Shown here: one piece after another, positions 1 to 7,396 of the stretch
Position numbering within the stretch: the stretch's first letter is position 1
How the letters are laid out: the number at the start of each line of letters is the position of its first letter
Source: Bacteroidales bacterium
Lineage (GTDB): Bacteria; Bacteroidota; Bacteroidia; Bacteroidales; F082
Assembly: GCA_030690365.1 (NCBI GenBank)
Contig: JAUYGX010000024.1
Location: forward strand, 1 to 64,000
Length of the DNA: 64,000 bases
Direction of reading: 5' to 3'
Position numbers and translations under genes: made by a program
Notes under the pieces: model-generated
Seen by the model: only the letters and a program-made list of their open reading frames with translations
The model's database searches: none
What the model was told of the DNA's origin: nothing

Positions 1-261
1 CCAACCGCTATAATCAGCTATTAATTTTGGTAATTCTATTTCAAATATTCCAATTCTAGTCGAATAGTAAAATGCGAAAAATAATAAGCCCATACCAACA
101 ATAGAAGTTTCAATTTTCCCGGGATTTAATACTCGTTTTCCATTTTTATCAGTCGGTAATGCTTTATTAAGTCCTTTTAGTCCACCAAAGGCCCAATAGA
201 AATGGATTATAGAAATAATTAAAAATGTAATGGTCAAGATGCTTTCTGGTATTTCAATCAT
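1..261 (-). CDS. DUF3995-like membrane protein, N-terminal 87 codons (cut by window edge)
   Basis: This ORF is missing from the track. Reading the minus strand from an ATG at 261 gives an open frame of 87 codons that runs off the window. It starts MIEIPESILTITFLIIS and continues with IHFYWAFGG, which resembles the N-terminal signature of DUF3995 small integral membrane proteins. One hydrophobic helix spans about residues 5-22 and a second about 58-72. The start lies 24 bases upstream of the end of the following histidine kinase gene's stop region on the same strand, so this gene is downstream of the kinase and may be co-transcribed with it. Function is unknown. The family call is from memory of the WxxGG signature. 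Confidence 0.6.
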   Translation of the reverse strand, partial: MIEIPESILTITFLIISIIHFYWAFGGLKGLNKALPTDKNGKRVLNPGKIETSIVGMGLLFFAFYYSTRIGIFEIELPKLIADYSGW

Positions 262-285
262 CTGTAAGTTTTTTACTTCTTTCTA

Positions 286-1926
286 TCAGCTAAAATATTT
301 TTGTATTAATGACATTAACTCATTTTTTATCACCGGCTTCGACAGATGTTCATTGCATCCTGCTTCGATTGCTTTTTCTCTGTCACCCGTAAGTGCATAA
401 GCTGACTGAGCAATGACAATAACATCTTTATTAAACTGGCGAATTTGTCGGGTAGCTTCATAACCATCTATTACCGGCATTTTAATATCCATTAATATCA
501 AATCCATATCAGGGTTATTACGGCAAAGTTCAATGGCTTCAAGCCCGTTTTTTGCATGAAGGATTTCCCGGCTTATTTCTGTGAGCATTATACTGATTAG
601 CAAATCAGAAGTATCATCGTCTTCAACAATTAATATTTTCAGGTGTTTAACCTGAGGTTCCATCACATCATTGGTGGTACTGTTTGTAATTCCGTCTGAT
701 CTCATTACTTCAATAGTGCAGGGAATAGTAAAGTAAAAGGTTGAACCTATGCCTTTTTTGCTTTCCACCCACAATTTTCCACCAAGCATTTCCACGTAGG
801 CTTTGGAAATCGACAAGCCCAAACCTGCTCCCTGATATGCATGTTCATCTGAAATATCAGCCTGAACAAAACGCTCAAAAATGGCCTTCTGTCTGTGGCT
901 GTCAATACCAATACCTGAATCTTTAACGTAAAATTCAAGATATTCGTTTTTCTTGTCGTAACCCAATTCTATTGTGCCTTTTTCGCTGTATTTAATGGCA
1001 TTTTTTACAAGATTGGTTAAAATAGCAAATAACTTTTCGCGGTCGGTCCTGATAATGGCTTTGCTGAAAGGCAAATGATTTTTAAATATAAACTGTATTC
1101 CCTTGCCTTCAATCTCTGGTTTAAAGAAGGTATAAATATATTCGATTTGCTCGTTAATATTTGATTCACTTATGTTAACCTCCATCAGACCCGATTCTAT
1201 CTTTGAAATACTAATAATATCATTAATGATATTTAGCATGCGGGCACCACTTTTCTCGATAATCCGTATGTACTTTTGTTGTTTCTCGCCTGATAAGTTT
1301 GGTTCTTTCAACAATCCGGCAAATCCAAGAATGCCATTCATTGGTGTGCGAATTTCATGACTCATATTCGCGAGAAAAGCAGATTTCAGGCGGTCGCTTT
1401 CCTCTGCACCGACTTTAGCTTTGATTAATTCTTTCTCGATTTCTATTCGTGCTGAAATATCACGGATGTTGCATTGTATTACATTCTGATTATCGGCTAA
1501 ATACACATTGCTAACGAACTCAACATGGATTATGCGCCCATCTTTGGTCTCAAGTGGCAAATCATTATAACGGACATATTCCTTTTTCTTCAATTCTAAA
1601 AATTTATCATGATTGGCAATGATATCTTTAAATATCCCGATTTCCCAAATAAATTTTTCAATGAATTGGTCGTGAGAAAACCCCAATAAATCTATTAAAA
1701 AGGGATTCACATCAACAATCATTCCTGTTTCTGCATCCAGAATTAGAATACCGTCTTTTGCCGATTCAAAAAGCGAACGATAGCGGATTTCGGAAGCAAT
1801 CAAAGCCATCTCTGTTTTCTTCAATCTGGAGATGTCGTTAAACAAGGTTTTTAAGGAATTATTCTCTTGTTGCAATTCCCTCAACTCGCGGATGAGTTCT
1901 TCTTTGGTTTTGTCCAGAATATTCAT
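286..1926 (-). CDS. Hybrid sensor histidine kinase (PAS-HisKA-HATPase-REC)
   Basis: This 546-residue protein has no membrane segment and should be a cytoplasmic hybrid kinase. An N-terminal coiled coil (about 5-40) leads into a PAS domain (about 42-165). HisKA follows with the phospho-accepting His190 in MSHEIRTPMNG. The HATPase_c domain has an N box (NLVKNAIKY, about 304-312) and G boxes (KDSGIGI, GAGLGLSISK). A C-terminal receiver domain carries acidic residues EDDD (about 434-437) and acceptor Asp479 in LMDIKMP. There is no DNA-binding output or Hpt domain, so phosphate must pass to an unlinked partner. The core is strikingly similar to the kinases at 32368 and 45516. The signal sensed by the PAS domain cannot be told from sequence. 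Confidence 0.95.
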   Translation of the reverse strand: MNILDKTKEELIRELRELQQENNSLKTLFNDISRLKKTEMALIASEIRYRSLFESAKDGILILDAETGMIVDVNPFLIDLLGFSHDQFIEKFIWEIGIFKDIIANHDKFLELKKKEYVRYNDLPLETKDGRIIHVEFVSNVYLADNQNVIQCNIRDISARIEIEKELIKAKVGAEESDRLKSAFLANMSHEIRTPMNGILGFAGLLKEPNLSGEKQQKYIRIIEKSGARMLNIINDIISISKIESGLMEVNISESNINEQIEYIYTFFKPEIEGKGIQFIFKNHLPFSKAIIRTDREKLFAILTNLVKNAIKYSEKGTIELGYDKKNEYLEFYVKDSGIGIDSHRQKAIFERFVQADISDEHAYQGAGLGLSISKAYVEMLGGKLWVESKKGIGSTFYFTIPCTIEVMRSDGITNSTTNDVMEPQVKHLKILIVEDDDTSDLLISIMLTEISREILHAKNGLEAIELCRNNPDMDLILMDIKMPVIDGYEATRQIRQFNKDVIVIAQSAYALTGDREKAIEAGCNEHLSKPVIKNELMSLIQKYFS

Positions 1927-2242
1927 GGTATTCGTTTTTAGTCTATGAAATTTCGCATCGGCTTTTTAGTATTGGTCGTTATGGATTGAATAGCTCCAAT
2001 TGTCGCTATGCCCATTATGTAGTCTTTATAGTTATAAAATCTTTTAGTATTCATACAACTTCATTATCAATATACTATACAATCATAACCGATCATCATG
2101 AATAAATCGGCTCCTTGTTTTCAATGCAAATAGATCATCTGATGTTTGGTTTGGTAAAACTAGGGAATTATTTTTAGTGGTTTGATTTTTAGAAGTGTTA
2201 TTTTGATGATTTGTTATTAGCGATGGGATAATTTCGTGCTTT
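1927..2242. other. Intergenic region, no gene seen
   Basis: About 316 AT-rich bases separate the kinase start from the stop of the next minus-strand gene. I found no ORF, RNA gene, hairpin terminator or convincing Bacteroidota promoter here. It presumably carries the kinase promoter close to its right-hand side. Confidence 0.5.
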
Positions 2243-4432
2243 TTATCTCCTGATAATTAATTTTGCACATTTCAACTTACTTTTAAAATCCCCAACTTTT
2301 ATGGTATAAAAGCCTTGTGGCAATCCTGTAATATCAATACTTATTTTGTCTGCTTTTTGTACTTTCCTTCTCAGGACAACTTCGTTGTATAGGTTGTAAA
2401 GTGTAATTGAAACATGGTTTGAGTAGTCTGCTCCCAAATCGAGAGTAATGATATCTGATGCAGGGTTAGGGTATATCAACAGGTTGTCATAGTTCAATTT
2501 TATTTCATCCACTTCCACAATCAGGCAATCAGGATAATTTAAACAGTTGCATTCTATGGTCATTTGATTGTTGTTGAATGGCATAATATTATTGTTTGTG
2601 TCAAGATTTGCAGGGTGAGTTGCCGTCCTGCCGTCACATTCAAGCAGGTTATTCTGATAGTAGTTAGTCATTCGATAATAAACCCCATTATCGCAGTCGC
2701 CTGTTTCATTATAAACCACTACGTCACCACCTACTTCAATGTTTCCATGCAAATGGTAGTTGCTCACTTTTGCTCTCATATCAATCAGGGCATCACCCCA
2801 AAGTGTGCAATTCTCTACAAAAGCCTGACCCTCAATAACTACATTGTCTGAAATAACTCCCCCTACTACAAAACTATTGTTTGCGATTCTGGAATTTCCA
2901 CTCATGGTGGCATTTTTAACAAGGGCCGTATTTTCAATCCTGACATTGCCGGTAATATTTGAATTTCCGAGGATAATTGCATAGTGAGATACATATACTG
3001 ATGGGGCAACTGTGGCGGTATTTGCAACCCATCCTCCACCATTTGAATGAATATGTCCGTTGGTTTTTAATTGTGGCCTGAAGTTCTCTGCTACTTGAAA
3101 ACCTTCGGGTATACCACCACTAATAGTGAGTTCATAAGGAAATCTGAAATGTTTGGGGTAGCCATGCCAGGTGTCATTGTACTCAGAAGTCGTAATCATA
3201 TCCGGAGCACCCATCACAACAAAATACATATGCGATTCATTTTCAAGCAATGAAAAACCAATTTCAGCATCCGGCTCATTGTAAGTTTCACTATACCTGC
3301 TAACTGTTCCATCTTCAAATGCAGCAACAAAGCCATAACACCAGCCTGTATGCAAATTTGCATCGGTATGACCCTTGAATTTTATGATCACAGCACAACT
3401 ATCAGCATCAGGATATATTGGAATAATGTTATACGCAGATTCTTCGGGGGCAATCTCAATGGGAACCCTGAAATGAGTGGGTATGAGCGAATCCTGAGCT
3501 AATATCGTATACGTTGCCTGGATAGAAGGAAGCCAGTTAAGCAAATCATTGTTTCGGTATTGCAGGAAGTAATCGCCAATATTATTGTAGTTAAAATCAT
3601 AGGTCGCCATCCTCCTGGCATATTTAAACATTTTGTCATTAAACTGTTCCTGGTTAAAGTTCATCAGTCTTTTATAGGATTGAAGGGGATACTCATTGCT
3701 GTAGGAGTTACGCCAAAGGCGGTTTATTACATCAATACCATCCTCTTCCATGATAGCCAAAAGCATTTCATAATTTTCGTAGGTGTTTTTCCAGTCGCCC
3801 CATGTTTCGATGTGATAAACATCCATTCCCCAGGCAGTTACATCTTGTGGGTAAAGGAGGTTACGCATAAAATTGGCATGTGTTTCCCAAAAAATGCCCG
3901 CATTGTTCCAAACCGACCCAAGACCAAAAATGGTTCTGTAATCTATTATACATTGTGCTTGCAACGAATGCGTGAATTCATGTGCAGCCACATCACCTGT
4001 CTGTATGGCCAGGGGATGGACCCAAAATGCTCCGATGATTCCATCTGCATCACCTCCAAAAGCCCATCCGGTTGTGCCCGTGGGGCCAAAAGTATTGAGC
4101 ATAACGACTGGTACTTTATATTGATGCAGGTTTGTTCCTGTTGTGTCCCAGGCAAAGCCGAAATCAACAAATGCCTGGTAGATCATTTCCATGGTGTCGA
4201 GTACCATATTTGGGTCAAAATAAAGGTCAGGGTCAGGAGGGTTTAGTGGATCAAGTCCAACTGAATCACCCCAAATAATGGTGAAGTTTGAGCTTTGCAT
4301 TGTTTTACTCCATGTAAACTGACTTCCGTCAACGGTGTTAGGGTCGAGCAGGTAGGCGGGTATATAAGCCTCTTTCTGTGAATAACAAGTTAAGGTTAAA
4401 AAACCGAAAAGTAGTATTGCTAATTTCTTCAT
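2243..4432 (-). CDS. T9SS-exported zincin-like protein with left-handed beta-helix domain
   Basis: This 729-residue protein begins with a signal peptide (MKKLAILLFGFLTLTCYSQ). Residues about 45-330 look like a DUF6055-type zinc metalloprotease: HEFTH at 151-155 fits HExxH, and FWETH (Glu183) is a candidate third zinc ligand. A region about 470-590 has hexapeptide-like strands (GNSNITGNVRIENTALVKN, IEGQAFVEN) typical of a left-handed beta-helix. The tail (LLIYPNPASD ... GFYTIKVG) is a T9SS type A sorting domain, so the mature protein is probably secreted or anchored at the cell surface. Secretion is well supported; protease activity is inferred from one motif. A hexapeptide helix on a secreted zincin is an uncommon combination. 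Confidence 0.8.
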   Translation of the reverse strand: MKKLAILLFGFLTLTCYSQKEAYIPAYLLDPNTVDGSQFTWSKTMQSSNFTIIWGDSVGLDPLNPPDPDLYFDPNMVLDTMEMIYQAFVDFGFAWDTTGTNLHQYKVPVVMLNTFGPTGTTGWAFGGDADGIIGAFWVHPLAIQTGDVAAHEFTHSLQAQCIIDYRTIFGLGSVWNNAGIFWETHANFMRNLLYPQDVTAWGMDVYHIETWGDWKNTYENYEMLLAIMEEDGIDVINRLWRNSYSNEYPLQSYKRLMNFNQEQFNDKMFKYARRMATYDFNYNNIGDYFLQYRNNDLLNWLPSIQATYTILAQDSLIPTHFRVPIEIAPEESAYNIIPIYPDADSCAVIIKFKGHTDANLHTGWCYGFVAAFEDGTVSRYSETYNEPDAEIGFSLLENESHMYFVVMGAPDMITTSEYNDTWHGYPKHFRFPYELTISGGIPEGFQVAENFRPQLKTNGHIHSNGGGWVANTATVAPSVYVSHYAIILGNSNITGNVRIENTALVKNATMSGNSRIANNSFVVGGVISDNVVIEGQAFVENCTLWGDALIDMRAKVSNYHLHGNIEVGGDVVVYNETGDCDNGVYYRMTNYYQNNLLECDGRTATHPANLDTNNNIMPFNNNQMTIECNCLNYPDCLIVEVDEIKLNYDNLLIYPNPASDIITLDLGADYSNHVSITLYNLYNEVVLRRKVQKADKISIDITGLPQGFYTIKVGDFKSKLKCAKLIIRR

Positions 4433-4525
4433 TTAGAGTTTCTTTTTAAAATAACTGAATTGCAACTGTTTTATGTTGTGTATCAGCGGTTCGTTGTTTT
4501 TCTTCACGTGCTAAATTTACAATGA

Positions 4526-4966
4526 TTAAATTTTTTCATTTTTTATTCCTTTGCTCAACATCCAAGCTGAAACTCCTGCAGAAATTGTCATTGCAAATAC
4601 ACTACAAGCTAAATCTGCAAAAACACTTGGTATTGAAAAAATATTTTGTGCAGAAAATAGTCCGAAATTAATAGCTGTCCAAAAAAGAAATCCAAGTATG
4701 AAACCATACTTCAATCCAGAGCCAAAAGTTTTCGCGCCTGACCATTTTATGGTAGTGGTTATTAAAAAGCCAAATGCCAATGAAGAAACAAGCAAAGCCC
4801 AAATTATAGGTTGGTCAGGTGGTCGGTTAAGTTGTTTTAAATATTCTATTGAACCAGCTGGATGGGTTGCATAAAAATCCTTTAAAAAAACAAAAAAAGC
4901 ACCAGCATGAAGTATGAGGTTTATTATCGTGGTAACTAAGCCTGTTAAGAGAAAATTTTTGTTCAT
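4526..4966 (-). CDS. Small four-helix membrane protein, unknown function
   Basis: The 146-residue product has about four hydrophobic helices (roughly 6-28, 54-74, 86-108, 117-138) and no recognised motif; the short charged tail is KGIKNEKI. It starts at an ATG with an AT-rich leader. It sits between the secreted zincin-like gene and an attC-like inverted repeat, next to a toxin-antitoxin pair. Small orphan membrane proteins are typical cargo of mobile cassettes, so acquisition by transfer is possible. No function is assigned. Confidence 0.7.
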   Translation of the reverse strand: MNKNFLLTGLVTTIINLILHAGAFFVFLKDFYATHPAGSIEYLKQLNRPPDQPIIWALLVSSLAFGFLITTTIKWSGAKTFGSGLKYGFILGFLFWTAINFGLFSAQNIFSIPSVFADLACSVFAMTISAGVSAWMLSKGIKNEKI

Positions 4967-5020
4967 ATGTTAATTTTTACATTTATTTTTTGTCAGTTTG
5001 GGTGTCGCTCAACAAATACT

Positions 5021-5151
5021 GCTAACGGGTAGCATACGCTTTGTGGCGGACTTTAAAAGACAAATCTTTCAGCCCACGACGATTTATATTTGGAACTAAA
5101 ATACTCATTTTCATAACGTAACCCGCCATAAAGTATTATGCATTGTTATGC
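5021..5151. repeat. attC-like imperfect inverted repeat (possible gene-cassette recombination site)
   Basis: A 131-base element has outer arms GCTAACGGGTAGCATACGCTTTGTGGCGG and a right arm whose complement reads GCATAACAATGCATAATACTTTATGGCGG. The shared blocks TAAC, GCATA and CTTTxTGGCGG pair with unpaired bases between them, and the loop is about 73 bases. The right end GTTATGC resembles the attC core GTTRRRY at six of seven positions. This layout is that of integron attC sites, though no integrase is in the window. It could instead be another Bacteroidota interspersed repeat. Confidence 0.5.
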
Positions 5152-5200
5152 CTCGTTCTTCCTTTCTTCTGCCTGTATTTTATTTATTCGTTTTTGCAAT

Positions 5201-6145
5201 TCAGTCAGTTATGAGTTCGTCAAAGTCTAACGGTTGTCCGTAAATCATACTGTCTTTCATTTCTTCGTAGTCAGTTTCCCACTTTCTTATAATTGTTTCG
5301 GGCGGAATAAATTTGATGTTTGCAGGATTGTGTTTTGAATAGTCAATGCCCGAAATAGCTGTAAACTTACTGCGATGTTTTACGATAGTGTTGTAAAGTT
5401 CGGTGTCTTGCAAAGCAATGTCAACATAATCAGTTTGACTTAGTTTTTCAATGTCATAAAGATGTCGGCTTAATCGTTCCACTCTTATTTTGTCAAGCGG
5501 TTTTTGAAATTCTTCGTGCAATAAAAATACCTTTTCTAAAAATGTCCGTTCGGGATTTACAACAGGAATGGTAATTGGTTTATCCGTAAAAGGATTGTCT
5601 TTGTAGATTTCAGAAACAAATGTTCCGAAAGTTCTTTGCGTAAAAGGTTCTTTTAATGAACGGCTACCCAACTCAATTAAGACACCGGGTTTCAGATAGG
5701 TGTCTTTTTCCGTGAGTTTGTTGTAATAGATTTCAATAATCAAAGGGTCTTGGTCGTGATTCTCTACTTCACGAGGTTTTACTGTTACATTTTTAAATCC
5801 TAATTCGGTAAATTTATTTTTCAATTCTTCGGTAAAAATTTCCGAGATAAATTGAAACGATTTTCTTCTTAGTTTTCTGATGTCGCCTTTTGTTAGTTCG
5901 CCCGAAAAACCAAGAAATTCTCTGTCCAAAGCCAAATCAATGTCTTCCGAAAATCGGTGTATCACGTTCCAACCTTTGCTTAACGAAGTTCCACCTTTAA
6001 AAATTAAGGCATTTGCACAATCTATTGAAAAAATCACGGACAAAGTATGTACTACCCACCAATCTTTTTCTGCGGCTGATGAAGACGGCAAACCAATATG
6101 TCGGCTTGTTTCTGCAAACAATCTGATTTTAGTTTCGGAAGGCAA
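5201..6145 (-). CDS. AbiEii/AbiGii-family nucleotidyltransferase toxin
   Basis: This is the toxin of an AbiE-type (type IV) toxin-antitoxin and abortive infection pair. The nucleotidyltransferase motif is clear: FKGGTSLSKGWNVIHRFSEDIDLAL gives GGTS followed by DxD (EDIDL). The family is thought to transfer nucleotides to RNA (tRNA for characterised members), blocking growth. The antitoxin gene lies immediately upstream. The track begins at a TTG codon (LPSETK). In-frame sequence upstream (VKHLQEWFR) looks like genuine family N-terminus but runs straight back to the antitoxin stop TAA at 6173-6175 without a usual start codon. An ATG overlapping that stop lies in another frame, so a one-base loss near the start is possible; the gene may be intact, weakly started or inactive. 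Confidence 0.85.
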   Translation of the reverse strand: MPSETKIRLFAETSRHIGLPSSSAAEKDWWVVHTLSVIFSIDCANALIFKGGTSLSKGWNVIHRFSEDIDLALDREFLGFSGELTKGDIRKLRRKSFQFISEIFTEELKNKFTELGFKNVTVKPREVENHDQDPLIIEIYYNKLTEKDTYLKPGVLIELGSRSLKEPFTQRTFGTFVSEIYKDNPFTDKPITIPVVNPERTFLEKVFLLHEEFQKPLDKIRVERLSRHLYDIEKLSQTDYVDIALQDTELYNTIVKHRSKFTAISGIDYSKHNPANIKFIPPETIIRKWETDYEEMKDSMIYGQPLDFDELITD

Positions 6146-6172
6146 CCGAAACCATTCTTGTAAATGTTTAAC

Positions 6173-6769
6173 TTATTCATTGTCCGCAATCAATTTTTTT
6201 ATCCAAACAGGTGCTAACAGCAAATCGTGTTGCAAGTTTTTCTGATTTTCATTCTTCAAAACTTTCTTTATCTGTTTTATTTCTTCTGTTGTTACTTCTT
6301 CTTTACCAATTGTCCGCAATGCTTGTATTGCCAATGTGCTGATTTCGCCAACGAAAGCCAGGTTTTTAGAACTTGCTTTCTTAAACGTAATGGTCTGTTT
6401 TCCGATTTTAATTTTTCGTGCTGAAGTATCCGTATAAAAAACAATGTTTAACGGAACTTGTGTTGTCAAGCCCAATTTATACATTGCATAACTGCCTGTC
6501 GGGATAATCGTTGCTCTGTCCCTTTTTGCTATGGCAACCGCAATTTCTTCAATGCTCGGCAATACTTTACCAATGTAATTATCAATTACTGGTCGAACGT
6601 AAATACCTTGTGTTACTCGTTCTATTTCACCCGATTTTACTAAGCGTTCCAATGCCTTATTTACCGATTTGCTATTTGCAATTTTCGTAAAACTATCTAC
6701 AAAGAAAAGCATTCCTCTCGGACTTCTCTTTATCTTGTTTAATACATGTAATTCAACGCTTTCAGACAT
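6173..6769 (-). CDS. AbiEi-like / DUF6088 antitoxin, transcriptional autorepressor candidate
   Basis: The 198-residue product matches the DUF6088/AbiEi antitoxin type. An N-terminal winged-helix region (about 1-60: SVNKALERLVKSGEIERVTQGIYVRP) is followed by the C-terminal antitoxin domain (IPTGSYAMYKLGLTTQVP, IVFYTDTSARKIKIG). AbiEi antitoxins neutralise the AbiEii toxin and repress their own promoter. Its stop codon TAA abuts the toxin reading frame. A perfect 11-base inverted repeat sits about 16 bases upstream of the ATG and overlaps the -7 box, which fits autorepression. The region is more AT-rich than the housekeeping genes around it, suggesting acquisition. Confidence 0.85.
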   Translation of the reverse strand: MSESVELHVLNKIKRSPRGMLFFVDSFTKIANSKSVNKALERLVKSGEIERVTQGIYVRPVIDNYIGKVLPSIEEIAVAIAKRDRATIIPTGSYAMYKLGLTTQVPLNIVFYTDTSARKIKIGKQTITFKKASSKNLAFVGEISTLAIQALRTIGKEEVTTEEIKQIKKVLKNENQKNLQHDLLLAPVWIKKLIADNE

Positions 6770-6784
6770 ATTTATACTTTAATC

Positions 6785-6815
6785 TTGTCGCAAATTTAGT
6801 AAATATTTGCGACAA
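6785..6815 (-). promoter_or_regulatory. AbiE promoter with overlapping inverted-repeat operator
   Basis: The sequence TTGTCGCAAAT - 9 bases - ATTTGCGACAA forms a perfect 11-base inverted repeat. On the minus strand one arm contains TAAATTTG, matching the Bacteroidota -7 consensus TAnnTTTG (6791-6798), and a TTTG lies in the upstream arm. The antitoxin ATG is about 16 bases downstream of the repeat. A repressor bound here would cover the promoter; the AbiEi-like antitoxin is the obvious candidate, by analogy with characterised AbiEi proteins. Confidence 0.7.
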
Positions 6816-6856
6816 AAAATAAATTGAGAACAATATTGCTATAAAAGTTGAGATGA

Positions 6857-7129
6857 TTACTTTTCTGAATATTGATAAATGCTTTTTTCGTCCGATTTTA
6901 AAAAGTCAAAGAAGTTTATCCCTTGATATTTACAGGTTTGAAGTATCGAAAGCAAAATCAAGTGATGTTCTAAATTTTTCTTTGTAAGGCTTTTACTGAT
7001 TTTCTTTCTCCATTTTGCAAATGGTTTTTTGGAATGCTCTGCATTATTGTTGTTCCAAGGAATGCCATCGTAATTTAAAATCGAATTAATTGATAAACCC
7101 GATACGAAAACTAAGCTATCGCCTTTTCC
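6857..7129 (-). pseudogene. Transposase C-terminal remnant (DDE type)
   Basis: This stretch is too short for the track. On the minus strand an open frame of 90 codons ends at TAA 6857-6859 and contains DGIPWNNNNAEHSKKPFAKWRKK, a pattern found near the C-terminal glutamate region of IS66-like DDE transposases. It then runs on to YQYSEK. Upstream the frame is closed by a TGA at 7130-7132, inside a stretch next to a palindromic repeat, and no catalytic N-terminal part is visible. It is therefore a degraded fragment. The exact IS family cannot be fixed by eye. Confidence 0.7.
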
Positions 7130-7144
7130 TCATGGCTCCGATGA

Positions 7145-7164
7145 CCCCGATAGCTATCGTGGGG
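7145..7164. repeat. Palindromic repeat CCCCGATAGCTATCGTGGGG
   Basis: A 12-base perfect palindrome (CGATAGCTATCG, 7148-7159) is flanked by C4 and TG4 blocks. Similar CCCCGATAGCTATCGGGG units are, from memory, common as short interspersed palindromes in Bacteroidota. It lies where the transposase frame is broken, so it may mark the insertion or deletion junction. Confidence 0.55.
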
Positions 7165-7396
7165 GCATTCGGGAGGGGATAGGGGTACTTAAAACCATCA
7201 CAATAAACCACCCGGTTCTGTTCTTACAGGGTTCCATTTTACCTTATCACATAATAAGCTTGCTGTACGTTACATCAATTAGGCTTAGTTTGGCGAACTG
7301 TGTGGAGTCAATTCAATATTGCACGGAAAGCTTAACTACGTTGAAATAAGAGGGGTTAGCTATCACTGGATCAATAAACGCTGACATGGGCTTTCT
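7165..7396. other. Intergenic remainder between repeat and nagB-like gene
   Basis: These 232 bases hold no gene I can recognise. A short minus-strand frame beginning MEPCKNRTGW is open for only about 25 codons before the repeat and resembles nothing known to me. The region is probably debris of the same mobile element, lying downstream of the stop of the NagB/PIG-L gene. Confidence 0.4.

Noticed and set aside
3560-4246. 228-aa plus-strand ORF opposite the zincin-like gene
   Set aside because: It has no recognisable motif and lies wholly antisense to a gene with clear signal peptide, motif and sorting domain, so it is a shadow frame.
4433-4525. Possible second attC-like site downstream of the small membrane gene
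   Set aside because: Fragments such as AACCGCTGAT and AACAACG are present, but no paired arm could be found, so a complete cassette boundary is not supported.
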